Assembly (NCBI RefSeq): GCF_051020985.1
Contig: NC_135003.1
Location: 12,269,501 to 12,333,500, forward strand
Source: Nomia melanderi
Lineage: Eukaryota > Arthropoda > Insecta > Hymenoptera > Halictidae
Direction of reading: 5' to 3'
Length of the DNA stretch: 64,000 bases
This document shows, piece after piece, positions 1 through 13,205 of this stretch (position 1 is its first letter; each line of letters begins with the position of its first letter). Both the position numbers and the translations under genes were made by a program. Under the pieces are notes generated by a model. The model did no database searches, had not been told where the DNA came from, and was given only the letters and a program-made list of their open reading frames with translations.

Positions 1-3000
1 GCAATCTGAATAGGAAACCGTGGTTCAATGTGATACACAGATTACTCGGCCGTTGCCGGCCTCGGCCATTCTGTTCGGTTTTTTCCTTTAATTAACCCCT
101 TGCACTCGAACGAGTTTTCGTTACACGTGTTCATTGTGTTCTAGTGGAATATTGATTAGAATATTGATCGGACCGTTGATTATATTAAGTAGAAATAACG
201 CAGTCAACGGATAGAATTATTTTATTTCGGTATCTCGTGTCTAGTCGTATTATGTGAAATGCAATATAGTATCTTATAATTTTGCTACAAGAAATCAAGT
301 ATAAATAGTTAACCTTTTAACTATCGCTGTTACGCGTATGCATTAGTTTCTTTCCAGTTCATTTAATGAATACATATGATACAGATTCTATTTAAATATT
401 CTTTAACCAATAAATGAAATTTCTTTATTTTCGTCGGAGCTTCCGTTGAGTAGAATGAATTATTAGGAGGCTGGATTATCTGTTTAGCATACTTTATGTC
501 ATATAGTAGATCGAGATGGATCTTATCATTTTCTGTTTGACGATAATCTTAATGATAAAAAATGAAAAAAAATGTTTAAACCGTACAATATATGTGGACT
601 CGTTTGATCCGATTCGTCCAGATCTATCCTATGCGCGAATATATGTGTCGCGTCGCGTGAAGTTTGGAAACTTCGCGGATCGGCGGCGGATTCTGATTAC
701 ACGGAGCTAGGTGTCCGCTTCTTTCCTCCTCATCCTCGTTTTTCATCGGCCGTGTAACGGTCGGATCGGAGATCGGGCCCCGGCGAACGTTACGCCGGTG
801 CGCGCGGCTCGCGAGCATTCTAGAGCAGAAATTACGAGCATGAACGGCACATTAAGAAGCACACTCGGAACGGCGCGAGGTGATTAATGCGCTCGGAAAT
901 TGGATGTTTGACGAGGAGATTTGCTGCCAATTACCGGCCGCTTTTTATTCCGCCGATGATCAAGCGGCTCGGGGTGATCGAGGTGCTCGCGCGGTACATA
1001 TTAAGAACCCGCGGAGATTCAACCGGGATTTTCTTTCATTTTAATGCTGGAAGTGGCGAGTAGTCAGAGTAACTAGCTTGTATTTTCTTGTGTAATTTAT
1101 AACAGTGCATTTATTGAGACTTTCATTGACTTTTATCGTGGCAGGCCGTGCCGGACAATTTTTCATCGCTCAGATTTGAATGGGTGTTCAGGAAATAAAA
1201 GTCAATGAATATATACGAGATCCAGGTGTATTTTAAGGTTGCGCTATTTTAAGAACGAACGGAGATAAAATCTATTTCTGATACTCGACAACTTTCTGAG
1301 CGTCGAATCGAAATATTCGCTGCGAAGAATACAAAGATTCCTATTGACAGTTGTTAGATTAATGTATTAGACGCTGTTTATTTAATCGGCGTGATCGATT
1401 GTTTCGAGGATTTAATAATAGATACACGAAAGAATGAAATCGGGGAAGTTGATGGTTACGTTCATTATTGTGAACATAGAATTCTGGAGTGTGTTATTTG
1501 ATCACTTGTAACGGTCTTAATGTTAATATTAGCAGACACTTCAGAGAAGTATGCGTCGTTGATTAGGATTAATTAAAAGGAAAACGTTTGGTAAATTCAA
1601 ATGAAACTCGACACGGTTAGTTCGACTTCCTGTTGTCGTCGAAACACCGCTTGCGACATTGAAGACTTGCAAAACTTGATTTCTGAAGCTGGCAATGAGT
1701 TTTCATTTAAATGAACCGTGGAGGCTGGCTTGTACGGGCTCGTGTTAAAGAGTCGGCTGCGGTTGACTAACAGTTCGCTCACGGATTTCGTTGCTTGCGC
1801 ACGGCGCATGTGGGTGGCGCTAAGTCTGTAGATTTATCTAGCCACCATCGATTCAGTCGTTGTGTTTTGGGTCACCATTTTTGGAGACATCGGTATGCGT
1901 TTTTCTGAAGGAAAGCGACCGGTCGGTAAAGAAATCGAAGCCTACGCTCTTCCGGGACCAATGATCCATAACGCCGATATCCTAACATTTCTTGATTAAA
2001 TATATGACAAAGAATTCTTAATAAATAATCAATTTTTCTTGAAATCATCAACCATTTGCAGAACACCGTCAACAGGTTTCCGACATTTACAAAGGCGTGG
2101 AATGAAAATAGCGAGATTTGATTTTTCAATAAACCGCTCAATGAATAATTAGGAAAATATACGAAGTCTGTTAAGTAATATACAATAAATACGCAATGAA
2201 ATATACAGAAACGAAAATTGATACTAATTCAGAAAATAATAGATACGATTATAATAACGTATTCCCATATAAAATATAAAAGTAACAGGGAAAAGGTTCG
2301 TCACTTCCGAGACTCGAATATCGACTTTCTGATCTTGTACGTAGTTCCCGTATCGGTTTTCTAAAATCGCTCGAGATTCCCGTGAATCCTCTCATCCCCG
2401 GCCGAATATCGCGTTCGAATCGGCTGACAAGGCACGGCGGATAGAAAATGTTTGTAATCAAATATCGGCTCGGTAGTTCTCTCCCAAAGAAGTGAATGTA
2501 ACAAACTGGTATCCTTGGTTACACTGCGGTTATGGGCGGAGAAGGCCGGGCACAAAGCACGGTGTTTTTGCGGCGCGCTCGTGGCAGAAATCGCCATGCG
2601 GATGGAAAGTGTCCGCTCGATTGCTGCATCGGCCATCTTCAAGGTAACGTGATCAACGTATCGTAATAACGGTCATTTAAGGAACAGATCGCCGCGACCA
2701 GTACGCGAAACGCAAACATCGTTACGCCTTCCATCGGAGCAAGGATACGTCCGGGAAAGAAATTAGCTCCTAATTAGGAATTATCGGAGTGAACGCTTCG
2801 CCGGGCAACTGAGCTGTACTTTTTACGGCGAATCGCCCCTGGCCATTCTGCTCGGTTATGCAAATCACGGAAGCAACCGCGACGATTTCACCCCTTGTCT
2901 TACAATATCGCGACAGGCTCGAAAATTTCGGTGAAACGGTTAACAAATGTGAATCGTTAACACGATTATATTCATTTGCATTGAAATGAAATGTTATCTT

Positions 3001-3357
3001 TCTATTAGAACTTGTTAATCATCGGAGTAAATGTGGAATTCTCCTTTTTGTCTAGTAAATGATTAACGACGAAACGATCAGTTGTGGAAGAAATCATAGG
3101 GCAACGAGTTAGTTAATGCGCAGTCGAGGGACCAAAATTGTCGTCGATGTATCCGGCAGCGGCGAGTCGGTTACTGGCCATGGTTGTCTCCAAGGCAATA
3201 CGATGAAGCGTAATAACGGTAACTCGGTAGGAACGTGCCAATTTGCATTTCTTTGGGGACTCGGTCGCCCGAAGCTCAGGAAGTGTCGCCATATGCGCTT
3301 ATTATCGCCGCCTCTTGGGTACCGGTCGGCCCGTCCGATTCCTGCGCCACTTTTATT
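1..3357. other. Gene-free stretch with solitary repeat ends
   Basis: I see no supportable gene here; the open frames are short and lack matched splice signals. AT-rich blocks alternate with CpG-rich ones at about 0.7-1.0 and 2.5-2.9 kb. At 92-95 a TTAA is followed by CCCCTTGCACTCG, and at 2887-2922 a similar end (CCCCTTGTCTTACAATATCG) occurs. Both match ends of the TTAA-type miniature elements found later in the window, but I could not find a convincing partner end for either. Confidence 0.6.
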
Positions 3358-3583
3358 TTAATCCCAGAAGTACCAATCAAGTACCGCGGCAGCTTGTAAA
3401 TTCTTAGAAAAGTTACAGGAGCACATTTGTCGTGAGCGTATTCTACTATTCTCACTGTAGCACGCGCATGGGCAACCTAATTTATTTAACGATTCCCAGC
3501 AAAAAACTTTATGACGTTGGACGATTGTAAAATAGAAAATCCGAAGTGGGTCATTTCAGTTTGCCCGTCGGTTCTAGTGTTAA
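3358..3583. mobile_element. TTAA miniature element, CACTAGAACTACC family, diverged
   Basis: The right end reads CGGTTCTAGTG followed by TTAA (3580-3583). In reverse complement this matches the family ends at 15.7 and 44.3 kb and continues into a shared GAAATGACCCA-type segment. The left end, TTAATCCCAGAAGTACC at 3358, is a degenerate match to the same terminus. The 226-bp length agrees with the family's 214-225 bp. It has no coding capacity. The left boundary is the weak part of the call. Confidence 0.45.
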
Positions 3584-4048
3584 ACGATCGAACGAACTGT
3601 GCAAATATTACTTAACTGTAGTTTCAACGACCTCGTTGATTTTTAACAGGTTTTTGTCGTCGGATGGATAACTTGTTTCACTCATTCTTGTGTTGGGCGT
3701 TCCGTGAAAAATCTCCTCGGTTTAATTACCCTTTTTGTGCCACTTTTACGGGTGTTTTTGTAACGGCGGAGTAAAATGATTTTAGTGAAGTTATGTTTCT
3801 TTATACCAGCGCAATAATCATTAGGATGTTATATTAAATAATTTTTATCAATGTTCTATACTTCTTCAAGATCGTGAGCTTTCGGGTTGTAACATGTGAC
3901 CTCAATGTGACGAATCACTTTAGAGGCAATAAAGACTATAGAAGAAGAGCGTACGACTATGCCCTGGTCGACCTTGTTTTCAAATTGCAGTCAATTTCGT
4001 GACGTAAACACCTGCGCCAACTTCACTTCGTATAAGGTGTTTGCTGTT

Positions 4049-4082
4049 TATAAATAGAAGCGAGTAACGGTCTTGCCATTAC
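4049..4082 (+). promoter_or_regulatory. TATA-box core promoter
   Basis: A canonical TATAAATA lies at 4049-4056. About 29 bases downstream is a CCATTACT site whose A, near 4078, would be a plausible transcription start. It leads into a short leader of about 40 bases before an ATG in good context. The spacing is right for a metazoan core promoter. Function is inferred from arrangement only. Confidence 0.5.
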
Positions 4083-4122
4083 TCTTCCTGTCTCGTGTCA
4101 CCAATAATTAATACTTCACAAG

Positions 4123-4188
4123 ATGGCGGAACATAAGCTCGCCGCACCTGAGCAAATTAACGAATGCTCTACGAAAACGAAACTACAG
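4123..4188 (+). CDS. Short first coding exon, product unknown
   Basis: An ATG in AAGATGG context opens a 22-codon segment (begins MAEHKLAAPEQ, ends KTKLQ) that stops exactly at a CAG|GTGACA splice donor after 4188, leaving phase 0. Read past the donor, the frame stops after seven more codons, so an unspliced product would be 29 residues. A TATA box lies 74 bases upstream of the ATG. The segment is hydrophilic, with no signal peptide or membrane segment, which would suit the cytosolic N-terminus of a larger protein. I do not recognise the family. The next exon is not evident nearby, so a long first intron is implied. It could also be a short peptide gene or chance. Confidence 0.45.
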
Positions 4189-5190
4189 GTGACATATCAT
4201 TTCCCCCATTAAGAATTTCGCTGATTCAAAACAATATTGAAACTAATAGTAATTTACATTCTACCTCAAAAGCAATGAACGTAAGAAAATAAACAAACTG
4301 TTTATCAACAATCCAGTAGAAAATCCAGAAAACAGTTCATCGAATTGAACAAACAAATCAATACCAAGCAATTCACTACAGGATACACCACAAAGTTCTA
4401 CAAAATCGAAACTAATTCCTACATCAAAGTCCATTCAAACTTTTCCATTCCAACGAACATTCACACCGCCATGGGACCTCGACACCGTACCCAAAGGACC
4501 CGCCGCATATGCGCCAATGTGTTACGTTAACTCGAATTCATCCGCGAAAAAGCTCTCCCCACAGCTAATACTTCTCCCCTCGATGCCCGCGCGATATTCA
4601 TTCCCTGGGACAAGGATTGTGCAAAGCAGCTAGATACACATGCTCTATTGTATTCACCGTCGAGCGAGGGGGTATTGTTGCAGAGGAGACTGACAGGATA
4701 CCGGTCCCAGAGAGGTTACTGGGTTCACGGCGTATCAGGCTGAACGGATCCTAAACCGCCGGCGGCCGGTTAGTCCTTCCCTCGGTAATCCAGCGTAAGC
4801 GGACGAAGGAGTTCTTCGCCTTGAAGAGGGCGTCCCCTTATCTTTATGCATATTTCACGGCGTTTCGCGTCGGGCGAACGCTCGCGCGGAAACGAGGAAC
4901 TCGGCCGCGCGCGGTGCGCATCTTTACGACTGCCCGGTACCCTTCCTAGAGATGCGGCGCGTCGTGCACGTGTGCACGCAAGCGATCGCGCCCCCCGCTT
5001 CGTGCACCGGGGCGACGTCATATACACGCGTTTCACCGTGCAATAGCTGGCCCCGCGCCACACCGGTCGCCCCGAGAATACTATTTCCGCGATCGACCAG
5101 GAACCAGGGGACTCCGTCGCGGCCTAACGAGCTCCATTCTCCCCGGAAATTATCTGGCAGTCTTATCGCGATCCTCCCCCAGGGTCCCAC
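4189..5190. other. Intron-like DNA with a CpG-rich block
   Basis: The first 350 bases are markedly poor in G on the plus strand. From about 4.75 to 5.16 kb the sequence is CpG-rich and several frames on both strands stay open together, as expected of base composition rather than of a gene. I see no matched splice signals supporting an exon. Confidence 0.5.
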
Positions 5191-5402
5191 TTTTGATTGT
5201 TCGCAACCTGCTTCGAGGTACCGCGCGCGCGGAAAGTATTTGTATAGCAAGGAAATAGTGATTTGATGGACTTTTCGAAAGTAAGGGCATCTCGGCGGGA
5301 GGATTAAATCAATATTCAGATTTTTCGAGTAAGCGAGAACTCTTCGAGATCGTAGTTTTGATTGTTCGCGACCTGCTTCAAGGTACCACGCTCGAGGAAG
5401 CA
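5191..5402. repeat. Spaced direct duplication of about 45 bp
   Basis: The segment from 5191 (TTTTGATTGTTCGCAACCTG) recurs from 5356 as TTTTGATTGTTCGCGACCTG, and each is followed by CTTC, a short variable spot and GGTACC. The copies are 165 bases apart. A minus-strand frame through both encodes a repeated YLEAG-EQSK peptide, but this reflects the DNA duplication and is not evidence of a gene. Confidence 0.7.
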
Positions 5403-8400
5403 CTTAAGGATGAAAACATTCGTTACTGAAGCGGCAGCGTGAAAGTTTGCACGCGTTTGTTGTTATTTATCAATGAATCTATCTGCTCGTTCGGAATAGC
5501 GCAATGTTATGAATTCGCATTCACGCCGGTTAACGCGTCACGGAATATAAACTTCGTCTTTACGTATTTGATTAAGCGGAATGTTAACCAGACAATGCTC
5601 ATTGAAATGAAATTAAAAATTAAATCACTTTCATCGGATTTCCCTCATTGTATATATACTTTCATTCACCGTTGTATGCGCTACTGATTATTAAAAAGTC
5701 ATAATTAAATCGGACTGAGTAAATATGATCGACCTTGAGATGACCTTGATACTTACAAAGAAATTTCTGAAAATAAACGTGAAATATCTGCTATTCATTT
5801 ACCGTACAGTTTATTTCATCGTTCTAAAAGAAAATTCATATTCATTCATTTAAATCTTCGAAATGACGAGTGTAGAAGTAAACAATTAAAATACATATTT
5901 GCGTAACAGCACCACTCAAAATCGACTCAATTCTCGATCAACATTGAAAAAGTTCAACGTAAGTCAAACCGACTCGTCCCATAAATCTAGAGTGAAATAA
6001 TTCGGCGAATACGATCGCGTCCCGCACACGAGTCCTGCGCCGAACGTTTTCAATGTCTCCCGACCGGTTCGCCGTTCGCGTTTCATTAAAACCGTAGCGG
6101 CGGCGCGCGTGCGCTCGTCGCGCTCGTGTGTCGCGCTTTCACTCCGCGGGACAGGTTTAATTTCATACCCGACCGTTTCAGAGATAATACTAATTATAAT
6201 ACGCTCTCCTTTTTAATTCGGCTGGCACGCTCGGTAAATTCGCTCCGTTCGGAACGGAACTAATCCGTTTCGCGGCCGAGGAGAATCGGCGGCGGCCGTT
6301 AATTGTCGCGTGGCTCGGCGCGATCGCCGGGAAATCGCGCGGAAAATATATAATTAACGACGCCGGATGTCGGGGAACGCGTCGGGAGGATTGCCGGTAA
6401 TACGCCGAGAGGTGAAACGCCGTGGCGACCATTTAATCGGCGAGAAGTCGGGAACGAGTTCCGCGGCCGCGTGGCGCGCGGCGCTGCTTGATCGCTCGAT
6501 GTCGATGCTATCTCGGAGTCAATTGTGGCGCACAACAATTAACCGTGGCAATAAATAAACTGGTCTTGCGTATTGCGAAACGATAACGCCGGGGCTGCAA
6601 CTACAGCGGTTTCTACCGCGACTCTAATTAGTCTCACGTTTATAGTGCGTTGATCCGATCCACCGTCCCGATCGTATATTATCCTTCTTAATCAGATAAT
6701 CCGGCGCGCGAGCGAGCGCGCACGATCGCCGAACAAATTTCGCGCGGTTTTTAGGTGATTCAGCAACATCGGTTATCACGGCCGCGCGCGCGGCGACCTT
6801 CGGTTACAGGAATTCTGTCGTTTTATTACACGAATTAGACGTGACGACGTCGTAGACGGACCGCCGTTGCACCAGAAATGACTTTATTACCGAACGTTGG
6901 AGCGCCGCTATATCGGTTCATTGCCAAGAAATATATATATCGTGGACTGGAATTCCTCCGTGGCTCTAATAGACCGAGATATCTCAAAGATGGCGGAACG
7001 TTCTTCGATCATTGTGAAATGTTAGATGTTCTATGGTTGAGTTCTTCCTCTTGGGTTCCAACCGTATCGCATACCGATGAATGAAAAATTATCGTCGTGG
7101 TATTAGCCTAATCCGAGAAGTTCGGTTGGAGGAAGAAACGTTCGTAATTGGGAAGGAGAGATTTTTATGGAAATGGAATGTAGGAATTATTACTGAGAGG
7201 GGATATGTTATAATGGTACATATTTATTAGACGAATACCGTATTTTGATCGTATCATCCGCACGTATGTACTATAAACACTAGACTTATATTATTGATAC
7301 ATCAAACCGTTCATGTTAGCGGCAACGTATTACAAGAGAAAATATCAGCCACCGCGACATAGAGCAAAGATCACAATCTACGGTTTGTATAAGGGGTGAG
7401 CGGTTCGGGTCGCCGTAATCGAGATGACTTTTCGCGATCGATACCGGGGTACAGTTTATCTGGAGCCTTGTAGAAATATCTCACCGTGTATATCTCTTAA
7501 CCTTTCGTTCCCTAGCTCGCAGTTATAATAGAAAAAAAATTATCATTCGATAATCAATATGAATTTTCGCAGGCAAATAAGTACATTCGATTCCTAGAAG
7601 CTTTTTCCGCAAGTTTCCATCAACGAATATAAAGAAAACATTTTTTTTGTTTTGATTTTCATTAATCATTTATTAGGAAAAGACAGTTCTCATGCTTATT
7701 CTACGTTCACGTTCACTCCAAAGGTTAATGATTGACAACAGCAAAGTAAGATTCAATTTACACTTAAAATAAGTAAACGACTCTCAGCTTCCTCGAATGC
7801 AGCTTGAAATTTTCACGAGCCTGCCACGATACTGTAGGTCTAAGGGTTAGTCGTTAAACAGCGAAGTTTGCTCAAAAGTTCGACTATATTTCGTAGAAAC
7901 AAATTGTTTCGAACGGTACAAGGAACAATGTAACCCCGTCCGATTATAAACACGTTGAATTCGAGGGAATAAACAACAGGCGAGCTCCATACCGCCCGGG
8001 GAGTGAAACCTCGGGTCGTTTTATTGCGGATATTATGCCAGGGGCACACATATTTGCTATACATTTTCCGGTTGAACGTGAAACACGATCTTGAAGCGGA
8101 GAAGACCACTACTTAGAACGGAGGTGGCTCGGCGTGCATCGGTGGATGCGCCGCGGAATCGTGTTACCAGGCGCAGCCGGTGAGCCTTATGCGGAAATGG
8201 ATTGTAAATAGAGATAGAATCGGCGATTAATATAAATATCGCGGTCAGAAGAGCCGGGCGAGGTATCCACCTCGAAGAAGGGGATTTCAGTTTCCAGAAA
8301 TCGCGCGCGGATTCGTCTGGGATCGGTGAATATTTTCAGTCTTAAGTACTCATTAGGATCCCCGTTATACATGCATAAATAATTGCGCCCGTAATACCGC

Positions 8401-10613
8401 GCGGCGTGTTTCGCCATGTTCGGACCCCGAAGAATGCTTAATAAACGGAATTTCGAAAACCGATATATCGGTTCCGCGGCCCGGCCCGACGTGTTCAGAT
8501 GAATCAGTTTTTGTTGCGTAAGCCAATAACGTTTCTTGCGATAATCTCGCGCATAGAAATGATAATAATTTATATAATTGGCTTTTACGATAATTTTTTA
8601 TTACGCTCTAAGGATGCAATGAAAATCTGGTACAAATAACCGTTCCAATGGTTCTGTAGTAAAATTGATCGTGTCCTCATTAGGCTGCATCAAAATCTAT
8701 ATAAGATTAGAACGCCGTAAAATTGATGAGAATCGTAACGGTCGCCGCTTTCCAGTGACACGAATATTTTACATCAATCCACCGGAACATATTCTGCCCA
8801 GACATTTCACTTTATTTAATCAAATATGTACTTTCTACGATCCACACTAGAAATCGCGTAATGAATCAAGCCCGTAATATCATCCGAAGCCGCTCGTCGG
8901 ACGGCCGCGCGGCGCAAAACGACAGAGCGGACTGTTAGCTTGGCCCACAACTTAATTACAACACGTGTTCGTTATCGATCTATGCAAATTCATCGATATC
9001 TATAATCCCGCACTTCCGGCAAGGAAATGCGTGCAGTCGACCGATAAACGCCCAGATCTCTCGGACGGTCCGCTATTGTTTGTGCATTTAACGGTAACGT
9101 TCATTAACGGTGTACCGGTTAACGGAAAATGTTAGTGTAAATCTTCAGATCTGAACGATCGAGAAATACTCTTCGCCGCTGTTGAAGATTATTTATCGTG
9201 GAATTGAAAAGATCCATTCGGAGGATACGAAGATGTTACATCTACGCTCATTAATGTCGGCAAATCCGGGAGAAATGAGTCTTTTCTAAAAAGAACTATT
9301 ATATTATAAACGTCATTGATAACCGACAAAAGAAACAAATGTTAATGTAAGCAAATGTATATAAGAAGTATATTTAAATAAACTTCTGTAAGAAATTCAA
9401 TATACTATTAAAACTAATGAAAAACAGATAATTGATAATCTAAATGAGATCGGAACATCTCACTCGGAATTATCATTTGCGTTATTATCATAAATTACAT
9501 TAATAAACTAATTTTCTTCGATGCAACAAAATTTCTACAAACTCCACTTGCGAACCACTGCAATTTAAAATTGCTTTCTAAATTACATAAAGAAACAAAG
9601 ACTTCAAGCGAGTCTTTCCTATGAGCATCGCGTCAACATAGGAATGGTCTATTTATAGATTACATCATGCGTACCGATAGAAGCTGCTTTGAATTATACA
9701 TAAAACTAGCGTTTTCTATTCGAGTCATTGTTGTATCCTCGGATCAGTCTCGGGGCTCATTAGACGCGCTACGTATGTGCGCGACAATTACGCAACAGTA
9801 CCGCACGGTTTATTATGCATGCGGGATGCGCATCAGATCGCATTCCGCTGTGTGCGTCGCATATGAAATCACCCATTGGATCGTGGACAGAAAGAACCGT
9901 CAGTTCCGACAAAGTTACAGACAGTCATTGTTACGGTCCCGACAGTTGACCGCAGGTAATTTGTCGGAGAGACGTTAGATTCGAGTTACACAAAAATTCG
10001 CGATGTTCAGGTTAGTCCGGTATCCTTGACCGAATAACATATGAAGAAATGATGTGATTTGAAAACGGACACGTGGTCCTTGACGGTTGCGTCCTGCGAC
10101 CGGTATGAGAACATTTTCGGCGATCGTGTGCTGCGTAGCCACCGGCTATTTCTTGACTACTAATCCTTTATTTGGCGTCTTACGTTCGGACGTAACGGAA
10201 TCTTTATGTCTTTGACCTTGACGCTTTCAAAACCGAGGTTAGGATCGCGGGATAATAGAGGGTCGAGGATAAGGCCACTGTACACAAAGTGTATTGGATG
10301 TAAGTGGATTAATTCTAGAAACATTTATGTCTACGTCGAAGCGAACTTAAAGAATTCAAATTTGAACTCGAACAGGAATTTTTCTCAAACTATTAAATTC
10401 TTCTCAGGATTGTTAAGTGTGTACAATAATTCTAAGTTATCGAAAATCGCGATAGTAATATTGATAATATCATAGACTCCTTCTGAAGATAATTAACTGC
10501 GTACAATAATTCAAATAAATCACCGAAAATTCCGGTTCAAGTATTCCGCCCGACATCAAGTCGAATAAATCACAGCGTTTTTCTTTCCCTATCGGAGAAA
10601 AAGCTTTTCACGG
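5403..10613. other. Gene-free stretch
   Basis: I see no supportable gene. AT-rich DNA alternates with CpG-rich islands near 6.0-6.8 kb and 8.0-8.5 kb. One true-ATG frame at 9667-9978 (+) runs 103 codons and crosses a CAG|GTAAT donor-like site at about 9955, but its composition is not convincingly protein-like. No complete inverted-repeat element was found here. Confidence 0.5.
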
Positions 10614-10863
10614 TATAAAAGCTCTTCTTGTCATTACTCTTTCATAAAAAATAGCTTTCCGCCGACTCCGGTCAAAGGGAAAGGAGCACTTCAACTTTTA
10701 CCCTCTAAAGAAGTTTCCGACCTTTGAAATCCTTTGAAGCCCGCAGGTTTTCTTCGAAGCTTTTCCTCGACCCTAGATTCACGCGGAATCGATACACAAA
10801 GAGTTCCTCGACCGGCTGAGAGATTTCCCTTTGGGCAGGTGTTAGAGCGAGGTCGTCTGGCAG
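10614..10863 (+). promoter_or_regulatory. Possible TATA promoter and non-coding first exon
   Basis: TATAAAA lies at 10614-10620 and the segment ends at a strong splice donor, CAG|GTAAGA, after 10863. There is no ATG between about 10640 and 10863, so a transcript would have a non-coding first exon. The initiator-like TCATTACT at 10631 is only about 19 bases from the TATA box, which is short; the start may lie a little further on. It could be chance. Confidence 0.25.
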
Positions 10864-13004
10864 GTAAGAAAAGTGGTGAGCTATCATGTTCGGTTGCAGA
10901 AAAACCGCCATTGCGGCGATTCAGCGGACCCTCTCGGTATACGCCGCGCTACCGGCGTGTCTTTTTCGGAGACGGTGACGCGAACCCTGGTTAACTTTCC
11001 CCCGAGGGCGTGCTCTACCCCTAACGAGAGCTCATTGAAACTGAAGGGCACTCCTCCATTGAAAGGCGCGTTCCAATTTCATTTCCTTTGGCGATGCAAG
11101 CCTTCGCTGGGTAACTCGGAATCGATCATTTGGAAAAATGTCGGGGCCATCGGCAATTTATCTCTTCAAGAAGGAAGTTCTCGCGGCGAAACGAAATTCT
11201 GAACCCCAATTAGCTGCCCAAACTTCGGACTATTTGACAGAATTAGCGTTAAACGAAATAAAGGAAGATGTGGATAATTATGTGTTAATCGTTGGATAAA
11301 TTGAGATCAATTCGATAAGATCGTGCAATAAATTGAGTTTGAATATTCAAACACGTTAACATGTGCATCAATTTTTTGAAAAATGCAATCTAAAAGTATA
11401 ATGTTGTACGCTTGATTTATTGTATTTTATAGTATTCTACGGAAAGATAATTGTAGTACTTTATGCAAATTTTAAGTGTAGCTTTCATAACTCTGCTGAG
11501 TTTCAGTTGAGCATTGTGTAAACAGAAACTAACGATGTGTTTTAACTGTACGGATAGTTCAGAGTGAATGAAGTTTATAGTTTTTTAAACTACGATTATT
11601 ATTTGTTACATGACTAAGCCCGTGAATCATTGACGATTTTCCCTGTGCAATTGCATTAAAAATTTTTATCCCGACGTTTTGCTCGTAACGCGAAGTTTAC
11701 AGTCTGCGCCGTGAAAAATCCGTGGGACTCATTAGCAGCGGTAATTTGGTGTTCCAACCTGTAAAGGAGTGCTGGACTCGACAGTACGTCACCTGGCGTT
11801 TCTTACAAAATTAAAAGCCGGAGAAGAAAGGAAGAATCGCGCGACACGTCGAAGCGCTGGCGCGGCTGCGGAACATCCGCCACTTAACTTGTTACTTCGT
11901 CCTATCCCCCGGACAAGGTTGCCTCGCGAAATTGCTCGTAATTCATATTGTCTCATTCCGGCGTAACGGTGCATCCAATCAACGCCAATCTTACTTCGGA
12001 AACGCTGAGTTGTAAAAACGAGCAGCCGACCGACCGGCCGGCCGGCCAAGGGACACGTTCATTGTCCGTGTCGCCGTTCGGAAGGATTATATTCAATATC
12101 ACTCTTGCGCAATGATGCCTTTCTAAGATAACGTGATTAATCCCTTGACGAGGCTTGCGTAATTTGACCTTCACCTTCTCTTTCAGGCCAGCTCCAAAAA
12201 ATGTTGCGAAACAAGTTTCGAGAAACGTACTTCGTACGTGCATAATTTTGCATTTTTCATAGGATTCGCAGAATGTAATTTCTGTGAACTTGAATTACGA
12301 CCTAATAAACATATCAACGCGTTAACTAAAATTCTGCTTCACCTCAGTTTCATAATAGTTACCCACCAACGTTTATGCACAAGAACTCCGCTCATTATTG
12401 CTGGAGCTCTTAATTGCGAGCAGTGATTTCTTTTATTAGTATCGATATATCTTTCAATTACCAGTGAAAATCATAAACTGTCAAATACTGGATACTATCT
12501 ATTTTTCTATCCATATTCTTAAAACTGTTAATTACTCAAATTAACATTTTCAACCTAAAAAGAATACCGTGACATAGACAACAAGCGGAGACAAGTTCAC
12601 AGTAGTGCCCTAGCACAATACTATTAATAAAAAGAATTTTATCCCGTCATACAATACGTCCTTTACCTCATAATAACAAAAACTTCGTAAATCCTTCATT
12701 GCAAAAAAAGCCCCAAAAATAATCTGACCAACTTTCAAATACCATTGTATATTGGTCCGTACGGGTTCAGCTAGATGAACGTAGAATAGTAATAATGTAA
12801 TTCGTTCAAATGATTTAATATTATATTTTCTCCGTTCTGCGTATTTTCCTCTGCGAAATCGTGTTCAACGTGTTAAACAATGATCTGTCTGGGAACTTTT
12901 GAACGCCACGATATATTACTCCGTTAAGGGTTAAGAATATTAGCGAAATATTTATTCAAAACATCCGCAGTGTACTAATGATAATGCAACGCGCGTCGAC
13001 TCAC
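10864..13004. other. Gene-free stretch
   Basis: The segment contains a CpG-rich part to about 11.2 kb, an AT-rich part around 11.2-11.7 kb, a CpG-rich block at 11.8-12.1 kb and AT-rich sequence to 13 kb. Overlapping frames at 11.8-12.2 kb are open on both strands and are most simply compositional. If the minus-strand exon ending at 13005 is real, part of this is its downstream intron. Confidence 0.45.
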
Positions 13005-13205
13005 CTGAAACAAATTGTAACCTTTATCGTACATCCACATCTCGTCGGCTGGATGCTCCTTAGGACTCTCCCGTTGCCCGGCGTTCAGAACTTGAGGAGG
13101 CGGACCCCTGGTCAGCTGAATCGCCAAGGACCTTTGTAGGAGCAAGAGGCATCGGGATGGTCCCGAGCCCCCGGGGCCCGTTCCGTCTCCCAAGATCGAG
13201 GCCAT
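13005..13205 (-). CDS. Start-containing coding exon, product unknown
   Basis: Read on the minus strand, an acceptor with a pyrimidine tract (TTTTCTGTTTTCCAG) opens an exon at 13259. After 54 bases, which include an in-frame TGA, an ATG at 13205 preceded by a run of A (AAAAAATGG) begins 67 codons. The exon ends at 13005 with the consensus donor CAG|GTGAGT, phase 0. The peptide begins MASILGDGTGPGG, has a leucine-rich stretch near residues 20-30 and ends DEMWMYDKGYNLFQ. The upstream in-frame stop makes this ATG the natural start, so the 5' part (13206-13259) is leader and a further upstream non-coding exon is implied. The rest of the gene would lie at lower coordinates or beyond the left edge. 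I do not recognise the family. Confidence 0.55.

Noticed and set aside
4924..5403. 159-codon minus-strand frame with a repeated peptide
   Set aside because: The peptide repeat comes from a DNA duplication at 5191/5356; other frames are also open here and the base composition explains it.
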